A stretch of DNA of 11,425 nucleotides from NORP181 sp047623555 (GTDB lineage: Bacteria; Pseudomonadota; Alphaproteobacteria; Rhodobacterales; Rhodobacteraceae): assembly GCA_047623555.1 (NCBI GenBank), contig JBLHMP010000104.1:1-11425 (forward strand), given 5' to 3'. How positions within the stretch are numbered: the stretch's first letter is position 1; each line of letters opens with the position of its first letter. The notes beneath the pieces are model-generated. The model saw nothing but the letters and a program-made list of their open reading frames with translations. It did no database searches and had not been told where the DNA came from. Below are positions 1-6,613 of the stretch, piece after piece. Made by a program: the position numbers and the translations under genes.

Positions 1-18
1 CGTAACTAACACCAAAAC

Positions 19-71
19 AGAAAGGAAAAAAGCGCTCCGATACTTGAGGTCTCCACGCTTTTTTCCTTTCT
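19..71. terminator. Bidirectional Rho-independent terminator
   Basis: A perfect 16-bp inverted repeat (19-34 and 56-71) encloses a 21-base loop. The left arm contains A6 followed by GCG, and the right arm contains CGC followed by T6. On the minus strand the hairpin ends in a U-run 69 bases after the stop codon of the isomerase-like gene, so it is well placed to end the leftward operon. The symmetric A/T tracts mean it can also serve a rightward transcript entering from outside the window. Bases 72-139 show no gene or other clear signal. Confidence 0.75.
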
Positions 72-139
72 TTCCCTCACCACATTACACAACCTTGACG
101 CGATCTCAGGCGCGCCAAATTTGAATGCTGATTGACACC

Positions 140-1744
140 TCATTCGATTTTCCCGGCAATGTGAACCGAAATCCCCAGCGAATGGGCCAACGCGGCCTTG
201 GTCAAGAGCGCGGTGTACGCGTCATTGGCTGAATGGGCATAGACGACCTGAATGTGATTCGACTTGTGTCGGCCCATCAGTTGATCGCGAGTCACGCCAT
301 TTAACACTGCGTTCATTATTGGCCATTCCGGGGTCGTGCCAACCCGCCTGCGCTCAACTTCTTCGTCCGGCAATTCCACGGCCTGACCACGCCCGATGTC
401 CATATGCAGTGCATCATCCTGAACATATATACGTGACCAGATTATTTCGCCGGGTTTCGCCATCCCACGCAACGTGCCGCCGCCATTGGGAAAATACATC
501 GCCGGTTGGCGCAAGCTGTCGCTTCCGGCCCATTCGCCTACATGGTGGGCAGGGGGGGCGGCACCGGAAATCTCAAACACCCAGATGAAATCATCGCGGC
601 TGCCCGAGGCATCAAGGTCACCCCAGCGAATATCATGCAGCGTTGTTTCGACGGGTTGCGCCAATGCATCGTGAACCCGGTTGATCAACAAGGCATCAAG
701 ACCCGCGCATTCGTCAACTTCGTTAAAATGTATAATGGGGCGACCCGGTTGAATCACACTGCCATCCGCACGCGTGACCGGCGGGCGGTTGGCGTTGTTT
801 AACATGCCTTCGACCAGATCAGAGGCCGGAAGCAAATCCTTGAGCCCCTGTTGATATTGGATGCCTATCAGGTCGCAGGAAAAATCATCCGCCAATCTGA
901 CCGCGGCAACATACATCCGGCACTGGGTAAGCACCTGATCCAGTGTGAGCATAGTGGCCGGATCATCGCCCAAATGGAATGTCATGCCCTGCTGGCACAT
1001 CCAGTCATAGGCGGCCTGGCCTTCTGCGTCCGGGACCTGCGTTGTCGCGTGATAGAGTGCCGATTGAGAAAGCCGCTCTTTGAATACGCCAAGGGGCATC
1101 AACAGATTGTCAGGAATGATTGCGTTGTACATCCCCATGCACCCTTCATCAAAGACACCCATGATGACCTTGTCGCGGTGTATCTGTTGCGCAATCTGTG
1201 TTGCAGTTTCTTGTGCAGGGGCGGGAACGGTGTCTGGGTCAAACGGATGAATGTGGCTGTCATCATGCGTGATCTGTCCGCTTTGTAGCCAGTCCGCCAA
1301 CCCTTTGCGGAAAAACCCATCTGTAAAATCTTTGCTCCACAGGGTGCTGTAGTCTACGCCCGCTTTCGTAAGAGAGCCGTTCAGGTTGAGCATACCAACG
1401 AGACCAGGCCACTGCCCCGACCAATTGGCCAAGGTCAGAATTGGCCCGCGATGGGTCGTTAGACCGGGCAGGATGTGATGCGAATATTGCCAGACAGCTT
1501 CGGCGACAATAACCGGCGCGTCCGGTGGAATAGAGGCGACCGCGTTCATGCCTTGGCGTTGTGACGCCAAAAACCCATGTTGCAGATCGGGGTTATAGGG
1601 ATGGGCGCGCTGAACTTTGACGCCAAGGCGGGCACATTCGCGCAGCACTGCGTTTTCCATCTCTTCCTGGGCAGGCCAGCAGGTCCGGTTTGCGTCTTCG
1701 CGGCTATCACCACTGGCAAATAGATAGATGGTTTCAGCCGTCAT
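140..1744 (-). CDS. L-fucose isomerase-like ketol isomerase
   Basis: Predicted cytoplasmic, metal-dependent aldose-ketose isomerase of the FucI superfamily, 534 aa (E. coli FucI is 591). Several blocks match FucI as I recall it: residues 196-206 ending GCMGMY (FucI GGVSMGI), GIQYQQ at 294-299 with LN at 315-316, NEVDECAG at 341-348 (FucI TENDSLNG), HDIRWG at 370-375 (FucI ADVRTY), and SNHI at 495-498 (FucI ANHG). These put E342, D371 and H497 at the places of the Mn2+ ligands E337, D361 and H528. The start at 1744 is chosen because GGAG (1752-1755) lies 7 bases upstream; an open frame continues to 1894 but would overlap the ATPase gene. It is the last gene of the leftward operon, 79 bases after the ATPase, just before a terminator. 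Substrate unknown: a sugar or sugar-like aldose is inferred. No fucose pathway partners are present, so I do not assign fucI. Confidence 0.85.
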   Translation of the reverse strand: MTAETIYLFASGDSREDANRTCWPAQEEMENAVLRECARLGVKVQRAHPYNPDLQHGFLASQRQGMNAVASIPPDAPVIVAEAVWQYSHHILPGLTTHRGPILTLANWSGQWPGLVGMLNLNGSLTKAGVDYSTLWSKDFTDGFFRKGLADWLQSGQITHDDSHIHPFDPDTVPAPAQETATQIAQQIHRDKVIMGVFDEGCMGMYNAIIPDNLLMPLGVFKERLSQSALYHATTQVPDAEGQAAYDWMCQQGMTFHLGDDPATMLTLDQVLTQCRMYVAAVRLADDFSCDLIGIQYQQGLKDLLPASDLVEGMLNNANRPPVTRADGSVIQPGRPIIHFNEVDECAGLDALLINRVHDALAQPVETTLHDIRWGDLDASGSRDDFIWVFEISGAAPPAHHVGEWAGSDSLRQPAMYFPNGGGTLRGMAKPGEIIWSRIYVQDDALHMDIGRGQAVELPDEEVERRRVGTTPEWPIMNAVLNGVTRDQLMGRHKSNHIQVVYAHSANDAYTALLTKAALAHSLGISVHIAGKIE

Positions 1745-1823
1745 GTGTGAGCTCCGGTAAGAATGAGTTGGATTATGGCCCCTCAAGGCCGTGAGCGATT
1801 GGCGTGCGCCACCCGTTCGACTG

Positions 1824-2843
1824 CTATGGACTGGTTGGCAAATGGCGGGCTCCGGTCCGGGGAAGATCAAAGGCGACAGGAGCCCCGATTTCAAAAACCG
1901 GATCAGTTGCAGGGGACGCAGCCTTTATCTGACCTAATGCCGCCTCGATAACGTATTCGCGGTTCTCTCCGGCAAAGGCTACGCCCTGAACAATACCCTG
2001 ATAGGGGCCTTTTCCGACAATAACACTACCGGGGCGCCAGGCCAAAAAGCCGTCTGCTACGCCAAAACTAAGGGCCAGACGGCCGGTATTTCCGACAATA
2101 TCGGTACCCTTCACGGCAAAGATATTCTCAAACCCAAAAAAATCTGCGGCAAATTTGGTCCGGGGATTGTTGTAGAGATCGTCAGCAGTGCCGAGCTGCT
2201 CGATCTTGCCGTCTTTCATCAGAACAATACGGTCTGCCATCGCCAGAGCTTCGGCCTGATCGTGGGTGACAAAGATCATGGTGATGCCCGTTTCGCGTTG
2301 CAGCCGCTGTAATTCGCTCCGCATGTTCAGCCGCAATCTTGCGTCAAGATTTGACAGCGGTTCATCCAGCAACAGCACTTTGGGTTGCATCACCAGCGAG
2401 CGGGCAAGCGAAAGACGTTGCTGTTGGCCGCCAGACATTTCCGCCGGTTTTCGCTCAGCCAGATGTGACAGGCCAACGGTTTGCAGTCCCTGATCCGTAC
2501 GCAATGTGATCTCGGATTTGGACAGCTTTTGCAGTCGCAGCCCAAATGCCACGTTCTCAAATGCGGTAAGGTGCGGGAATAGGGCGTAGGATTGAAACAC
2601 CAGTCCGATGCCGCGTTTGTTCGCCGGTGTTCGGGTCACATCGGCCCCGTCGATCAGGATTTTACCCGAATGCGGGGTCATCAGGCCAGCGATGGCCCGC
2701 ATGGTTGTTGTCTTGCCACAGCCCGACGGGCCCAATAGGGCAATCAACTCACCTTTGCGGATATCAAGATCCAATTCGGGCACAACCAGTGTTTCCCCGT
2801 AGGCGAGCGATAGTTTCTGCAAGGAGACGAATACATCAGACAT
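1824..2843 (-). CDS. ABC importer ATPase, spermidine/putrescine-type
   Basis: Cytoplasmic ATPase that powers the importer encoded by the three preceding genes, 339 aa. All nucleotide-binding motifs are intact: Walker A GPSGCGKTT at 38-46, Q-loop Q84, signature MSGGQ at 136-140, Walker B VLLLDEP with D160 and E161, D-loop SNLD at 164-167 and H-loop H194. Residues from about 230 on form the C-terminal regulatory extension (TOBE-like) found in the PotA/FbpC/MalK group, a little shorter than usual. The start at 2843 overlaps the permease stop by 8 bases (ATGTCTGA) and has no clear Shine-Dalgarno, which points to translational coupling. An upstream in-frame extension to 3101 is rejected because it lies inside the permease gene. 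Which of polyamine, iron, phosphonate or sugar-like solute is carried cannot be told from the ATPase. Confidence 0.93.
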   Translation of the reverse strand: MSDVFVSLQKLSLAYGETLVVPELDLDIRKGELIALLGPSGCGKTTTMRAIAGLMTPHSGKILIDGADVTRTPANKRGIGLVFQSYALFPHLTAFENVAFGLRLQKLSKSEITLRTDQGLQTVGLSHLAERKPAEMSGGQQQRLSLARSLVMQPKVLLLDEPLSNLDARLRLNMRSELQRLQRETGITMIFVTHDQAEALAMADRIVLMKDGKIEQLGTADDLYNNPRTKFAADFFGFENIFAVKGTDIVGNTGRLALSFGVADGFLAWRPGSVIVGKGPYQGIVQGVAFAGENREYVIEAALGQIKAASPATDPVFEIGAPVAFDLPRTGARHLPTSP

Positions 2844-3615
2844 AGCGAGAGAATCCCAGGAATTTTTCGGCAATAAAGACGATAGCAACAGACAGAAGTG
2901 CCAGCAGGGCCGACAAAGCTGCCACCGATGGATCATAGGTGATTTCCATGTAGGACAGCATATCAATCGGCAGTGTGCGCACGCCGGGCCCGGACAGGAA
3001 CAACGACACCGGAACCTGATTAAAGCTGGTGACAAAGCCCAAAATAAACGCGGCCAGCACGCCGCTTTGGATATTGGGCAGAACCACCCGCATGAACGCA
3101 CTGATGCGCGAACACCCCAACAAAACGGCGGCTTCTTCCATGTCGCTGCGCAGGTTGTTCAGGCTCGAGGATACGACGCGCACGGCATAGGGCAGAACCA
3201 GCGCTGTGTGGGCCATAAACAATGCCAGCGTGACAGTGAAGTTCAGTGGCACCACAAGATAGCGCAGCAGTGCAAGACCGACAATGATACCGGGGACAAT
3301 GATCGGGGCGGCAACCACGGTTTTTATGGTTTCGGCAAAAGGAATGTCATAGCGGCTGATAGCATAGGCCGCCGGGACGCCCAAAACAAGCGCTGCCAAG
3401 GTGCCAAAGATTGCTAGAAACATCGACAGTGCAAAACTGTCGCGAAAGCTCTCTACGGTAAAGACTTTGGCATACCATTTGAGCGATAGGCCATCGGGGG
3501 GAAACGCCATAAAGTCACCTGCTGACATGCCCGCCAGAATGATGATCAGGAACGGGCCGATCAGAAAGGTCAGGGTCAGGGTGAGGATCAGGCGTGAGGT
3601 CCATTTTGATGTCAT
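2836..3615 (-). CDS. ABC importer inner-membrane permease (PotC-like)
   Basis: Second permease subunit of the importer, 259 aa. It has a first hydrophobic helix at about 9-30, a periplasmic loop containing SLKWYAKVF, and further helices from about 62 to 250. The EAA loop that docks on the ATPase is clear: EEAA at 160-163, G167 and LP at 179-180. The PotC/PotI family of the BPD_transp_1 superfamily is the best fit. The ATG at 3615 is 1 base after the stop of the upstream permease and has GAGGA (3622-3626) 6 bases upstream. An in-frame ATG at 3663 lacks such support and would overlap the neighbour by 47 bases. The 3' end overlaps the ATPase start. Confidence 0.92.
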   Translation of the reverse strand: MTSKWTSRLILTLTLTFLIGPFLIIILAGMSAGDFMAFPPDGLSLKWYAKVFTVESFRDSFALSMFLAIFGTLAALVLGVPAAYAISRYDIPFAETIKTVVAAPIIVPGIIVGLALLRYLVVPLNFTVTLALFMAHTALVLPYAVRVVSSSLNNLRSDMEEAAVLLGCSRISAFMRVVLPNIQSGVLAAFILGFVTSFNQVPVSLFLSGPGVRTLPIDMLSYMEITYDPSVAALSALLALLSVAIVFIAEKFLGFSRYV

Positions 3616-3616
3616 G

Positions 3617-4438
3617 CTAAGTCCTCGCTGTGGCGATGCGTTTGAGCAGGATATTTGCGCCAAAGCTCATCACGATCAGGATGGTTGCAATGATTCCGGC
3701 AGAGACGAAATCATTGGCGACATTAACCCGCTGATATAGCAGGGTTTCCAGCATCAACACCTTTGAGCCGCCTAATATTGCCGGAGTGATATAGGCGGTT
3801 AGGGATCCGGTGAACACCAGGGTTCCACCCAATACCAGACCGTCTTTGGTCAGCGGCAGGATGATCCTGGTAAAGACCTGAAACCAGTTGGCGCCCAGAA
3901 CACGGGCGGCGGAAATGACGTCTTTGGGCAGGTTTTCCATGGCGCTGACCAAGGATATGATCATCAATGGCAGAAACAGTTGCAGCAGGCCCAGAAACAC
4001 AGCGGTTTCGGTGAACAGGATGCGGATAGGCGTGTCGCTGAGGCCAAGCCCGACAATGGCGTCGTTGACAATACCGGTGCGGCCCAGAATGACGATCCAC
4101 GCATAGGTGCGCGCGACTGGCGAAATCATCAGTGGCAGCACAACAAGCCCGAACACCCGGCCCCGGTGTTTGTCATCAAGGTTCACAATGCAGAACGCGC
4201 AGGCATAGCCGATTATTGCGCTGGTGAAGGCCACCAGGGCACCCAATTTCAATGTGCGTAGAAAAACATTTTGGTTCAACGGTTTGGCAGCAAAGTCGAT
4301 ATACCCTTGCAACGACCATTCGCCGCCAACCTGAAAGGCCTCGGACAGCAATATGCCAACCGGAAGCAGAAACAGCAACGCCGTGAAAACGGCGGCGGGC
4401 AGGGCGAGCGCCAGCCCTTCTCGATTATTTTGAAACAT
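3617..4438 (-). CDS. ABC importer inner-membrane permease (PotB-like)
   Basis: First permease subunit, 273 aa, which should pair with the PotC-like subunit to form the transmembrane pore. The first helix is at about 9-32, followed by the long periplasmic segment usual for PotB/PotH proteins, and helices at about 64-86, 97-118, 143-167, 202-222 and 246-266. The EAA-type loop is ISAARVLG from 175 with G182 and LP at 194-195. GGAG lies 8 bases before the ATG. The gene follows the binding-protein gene by 57 bases that contain a strong hairpin, and precedes the second permease by one base. Confidence 0.92.
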   Translation of the reverse strand: MFQNNREGLALALPAAVFTALLFLLPVGILLSEAFQVGGEWSLQGYIDFAAKPLNQNVFLRTLKLGALVAFTSAIIGYACAFCIVNLDDKHRGRVFGLVVLPLMISPVARTYAWIVILGRTGIVNDAIVGLGLSDTPIRILFTETAVFLGLLQLFLPLMIISLVSAMENLPKDVISAARVLGANWFQVFTRIILPLTKDGLVLGGTLVFTGSLTAYITPAILGGSKVLMLETLLYQRVNVANDFVSAGIIATILIVMSFGANILLKRIATART

Positions 4439-4462
4439 TATTCCGGCTCCGGGCCTTCGGGT

Positions 4463-4489
4463 TCGGCACTGCCCATGCGGCAGTACCGA
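4463..4489 (-). promoter_or_regulatory. Intercistronic hairpin between binding protein and permease genes
   Basis: An 11-bp stem (4463-4473 with 4479-4489) closes a 5-base loop in the 57-base gap between the binding-protein stop and the permease start. Read on the minus (mRNA) strand the only non-Watson-Crick pair is a U-G wobble. On the plus strand the same position is an A-C mismatch, so the structure favours the transcribed strand. No U-run follows, so it is not a standard terminator. Hairpins in this place commonly protect the 3' end of the binding-protein message and raise its level over the permeases; that role is inferred here. Confidence 0.6.
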
Positions 4490-4496
4490 CCGTGTT

Positions 4497-5516
4497 TTAG
4501 TTCACGACTTTTTCGTTCCAACGCTCAAGCCAGGCATCGCGATTGTCGATGATGGCAGCAGGGTCGAGCATGTTCAGCGAATTGATCAGATCAGCGCCAT
4601 AGGTCAGGCCCTCGGCGATCTCATCGCTGACCACAACCTTGGTGTTGGCCGGGCTATCCAACTGCAACTCGGCCACGCGGGTCTGCACCTCGGTTGACAG
4701 CCAGTAGTCCATGAACTGATAGACCAGTTCATCATTGCCATTGTCCTTAGTCATCACCATGACATTCATGCCACCGGTTTGACCCTCTTTTGGCTCGGCC
4801 CATTTGAACGGCAGATCCGCGCCGGAAAACCGGCTCCAGGCAAAGCGACCAACGGGGGCGGCAATGACCTCTTCCTGCATCATCAGCTGCGCCAGCGCGG
4901 ATGAACGACCGTAGAACGTCACGATGTCATCGGCATGGGCACCCACAGCGTCGATAGTTTCGGCAAAGGTGATGTCATCATGACCCAGTGCGATGCCCAG
5001 CATATGCAACGTCAGTGGCCCCTGTGTGCCGGTGATGTTTGGCAGCGCAACGCGGCCCTTCAGATCATCCGACAGCAGGTCGGCCCAGCTGTCGATGTCG
5101 ACTAGATCCGAGCGATAGACGATGGACGTCGCATAAAAGCCATAGCCAATGGCCATGTGATCGCCGATCGGGTCTTTGGCCGATTCATAAAGATCGCCGT
5201 AGCTTGGGATTTTGGAAACGTCCAGCGACTGCAGCAACCCCTTGCGCGCCAACAACAGAGCGTCATGCGACGACATCACGGCCATGTCGACAATCGGGTT
5301 TGCAGCATTGGCCTCAATCTTGGACATCCGCTCAACGCTACGGCCGGTTTCGACAACAACATCGCAGCCGCAAACCTCTTCGAACGGCGCAAAAACGGCC
5401 GCTGTCATGGCGTCGGTGCCAAAAGAATAGACCGAGATGGTCAGTGTCTTGTCAGCGGCGCTTGCGACGCCGGTGACAAGGCCGAATGCGGCGCTCAGGG
5501 CTAGTATCTGTTTCAT
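4497..5516 (-). CDS. Periplasmic ABC substrate-binding protein, PotD/iron-type family
   Basis: Solute receptor of the importer, 339 aa. It has a Sec signal peptide with cleavage most likely after ASA at 18-20, leaving a mature protein starting near AADKTLTISVYSFG. The fold is that of the SBP_bac_6/8 (PotD, AfuA, thiamine- and phosphonate-binding) proteins: an early VYSFG strand, a first lobe, crossovers near YGFYATSIVYRSD (125-137), and a C-terminal helix ending EKVVN. C49 and C51 form a CxC pair that could be oxidised in the periplasm. The ATG immediately follows the TAA of the LacI gene (TAAATG); AAGGA inside the end of the regulator gene acts as its ribosome binding site, so expression is coupled to the regulator. 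Ligand not identifiable; a polyamine is not assumed because the operon ends in a sugar-type isomerase and is headed by a LacI-family repressor. Confidence 0.9.
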   Translation of the reverse strand: MKQILALSAAFGLVTGVASAADKTLTISVYSFGTDAMTAAVFAPFEEVCGCDVVVETGRSVERMSKIEANAANPIVDMAVMSSHDALLLARKGLLQSLDVSKIPSYGDLYESAKDPIGDHMAIGYGFYATSIVYRSDLVDIDSWADLLSDDLKGRVALPNITGTQGPLTLHMLGIALGHDDITFAETIDAVGAHADDIVTFYGRSSALAQLMMQEEVIAAPVGRFAWSRFSGADLPFKWAEPKEGQTGGMNVMVMTKDNGNDELVYQFMDYWLSTEVQTRVAELQLDSPANTKVVVSDEIAEGLTYGADLINSLNMLDPAAIIDNRDAWLERWNEKVVN

Positions 5517-6509
5517 TTAGATTTCCTTGTTGAGGTGTGGCAGAGGGTTGGGGAGGGTCGTTTTAACTGGCCCGGTTGAGTCCCGAAGCTTAAGCGTCAT
5601 ATCCACAACGCTGGCCTCGGGCAGGGTCGCGTCCCGTCGAATTGCGGCGTCCAGATAGGCCACCAATCGCCGTGAAAGCTCTGATGTATCAGGAACAACT
5701 GTCGACAGAGTCGGTCTGACGGCAGTCGCAAGTGGCAAATCGTCAAAACCAATGACGCTGATATCTTCGGGGCATTTCAGGCCAACCTGAGCCGCCTCGG
5801 TGACGGCCCGCAAAGCCAGCAGGTCAGAAACTGTCAGGATAGCTGTGAAGCCCTGAAGATGCTTTTGCATCAGGTTGGGAAAGCCATCGGACGTCCAGCA
5901 AATATCAAAAGATGCGGGTCCAGTCAGGCAATCAATCATACCGGCAATACGGTCATTCTGAACCGGCGATAAAGAGTCATTTCCCAGCAACAAGAATTTG
6001 CGGTGCCCCAATTCCAGCAATGCGCTTGCGGCCAGTTCCCCGCCCTGTGCATGATTGGCGGCAACGGTGTTATTGGGATCACCGGGTGTGCTGGCAATTG
6101 CAACCGGCACCAGCGAGATTTCAGGCATCGTACCCCGTTGTGGAACGACAATGATGCCATCAACGCCACGCTGAATAAGCTGTCGGATCGCTTTGTTTTG
6201 GCCGGCCTCGGTGCCGCGCCCATTGGCAATTAGAACGCCAAAGCCGCATTTGTCTGCCTCGGCTTCAACACCTTGGGCGAATTCCGGAAATACCGGCTGG
6301 GTAATGTCAGGCATAACCAGCCCCAAAATGTCACTGCGGCCGGTTTTCAGGGCGCGGCCGGCGGCGCTTGGGACATACCCAAGCTGCCCGGCGCGCGTGT
6401 TGACAAGCCGGATAACCTCTTCGGACACGCGACCCTTGCCGGTCAGCGCATTGGACACCGTGGCCACCGAAATTCCGAGGTCGCGCGCAATTTTCTTTTG
6501 ATTTGTCAA
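5517..6509 (-). CDS. LacI-family transcriptional repressor
   Basis: DNA-binding regulator with a sugar-binding-type effector domain, 330 aa. The N-terminal helix-turn-helix is KKIARDLGISVATVSNAL (about 5-22), followed by the hinge region PSAAGRALKTGRS (47-59) and a periplasmic-binding-protein-like core that begins ILGLVMPDIT and includes the family motif ISVIGFDDLPLA at about 250-261. No ATG or GTG fits the 5' end. TTG at 6507-6509 has AGGGG (6517-6521) 7 bases upstream, whereas TTG at 6513-6515 is only 1 base from it, so I choose 6509. It is the first gene of the leftward unit and its TAA abuts the binding-protein ATG, implying autoregulation. The effector is probably the imported solute or its isomerisation product (inference). 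Confidence 0.92.
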   Translation of the reverse strand: MTNQKKIARDLGISVATVSNALTGKGRVSEEVIRLVNTRAGQLGYVPSAAGRALKTGRSDILGLVMPDITQPVFPEFAQGVEAEADKCGFGVLIANGRGTEAGQNKAIRQLIQRGVDGIIVVPQRGTMPEISLVPVAIASTPGDPNNTVAANHAQGGELAASALLELGHRKFLLLGNDSLSPVQNDRIAGMIDCLTGPASFDICWTSDGFPNLMQKHLQGFTAILTVSDLLALRAVTEAAQVGLKCPEDISVIGFDDLPLATAVRPTLSTVVPDTSELSRRLVAYLDAAIRRDATLPEASVVDMTLKLRDSTGPVKTTLPNPLPHLNKEI

Positions 6510-6528
6510 AATCAAACCCCTAGTGTGA

Positions 6529-6564
6529 TTAAACGATTAACCTTAAAATATGGCGACTTGTCAA
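6529..6564 (-). promoter_or_regulatory. Leftward sigma-70-like promoter with LacI-type operator
   Basis: On the minus strand TTGACA (6564-6559) is followed by 17 bases and then GTTAAT (6541-6536), a full-consensus -35 with a 4/6 match -10. The near-palindrome TTAAACGATTAA (6529-6540, plus-strand reading) overlaps the -10 and extends downstream toward the expected transcription start. It is symmetric except for one base pair and is centred on CG, as is typical of LacI-family operators. A perfect 11-bp palindrome, ACTTGTCAAGT (6556-6566), covers the -35. Binding at either site would block RNA polymerase, consistent with repression by the adjacent LacI-family protein. No equally good rightward promoter is seen; the rightward start may lie in 6560-6613. 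Confidence 0.6.
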
Positions 6565-6613
6565 GTTTGTTGAGTTCTCGTCATCCATTGCCGGTACTGG
6601 ACTATCTCAAACC

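Noticed and set aside
851..1288. 145-codon open frame on the plus strand
   Set aside because: It is antisense within the isomerase-like gene, which shows clear family motifs, and its translation shows no recognisable domain.
140..1744. Calling the isomerase fucI
   Set aside because: Conserved ligands show the superfamily, but overall divergence and the absence of fuculokinase or aldolase genes leave the substrate open.
1745..1894. N-terminal extension of the isomerase-like gene to 1894
   Set aside because: It would overlap the ATPase gene by 71 bases and carries low-complexity, non-family sequence. The ATG at 1744 has a good GGAG at the correct distance.
2844..3101. Extension of the ATPase frame to 3101
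   Set aside because: This stretch is the out-of-frame end of the permease gene, and its Cys/Trp/Arg-rich translation is typical of a shadow frame. The family N-terminus begins at 2843.
4497..5516. Naming the ABC system as a spermidine/putrescine or iron transporter
   Set aside because: The superfamily carries many solutes and I could not verify ligand residues. LacI and isomerase neighbours argue against a firm polyamine or iron call.
6510..6515. TTG at 6513-6515 as the LacI start
   Set aside because: Only one base separates it from AGGGG, whereas the TTG at 6507-6509 is 7 bases away and gives a normal LacI N-terminus.
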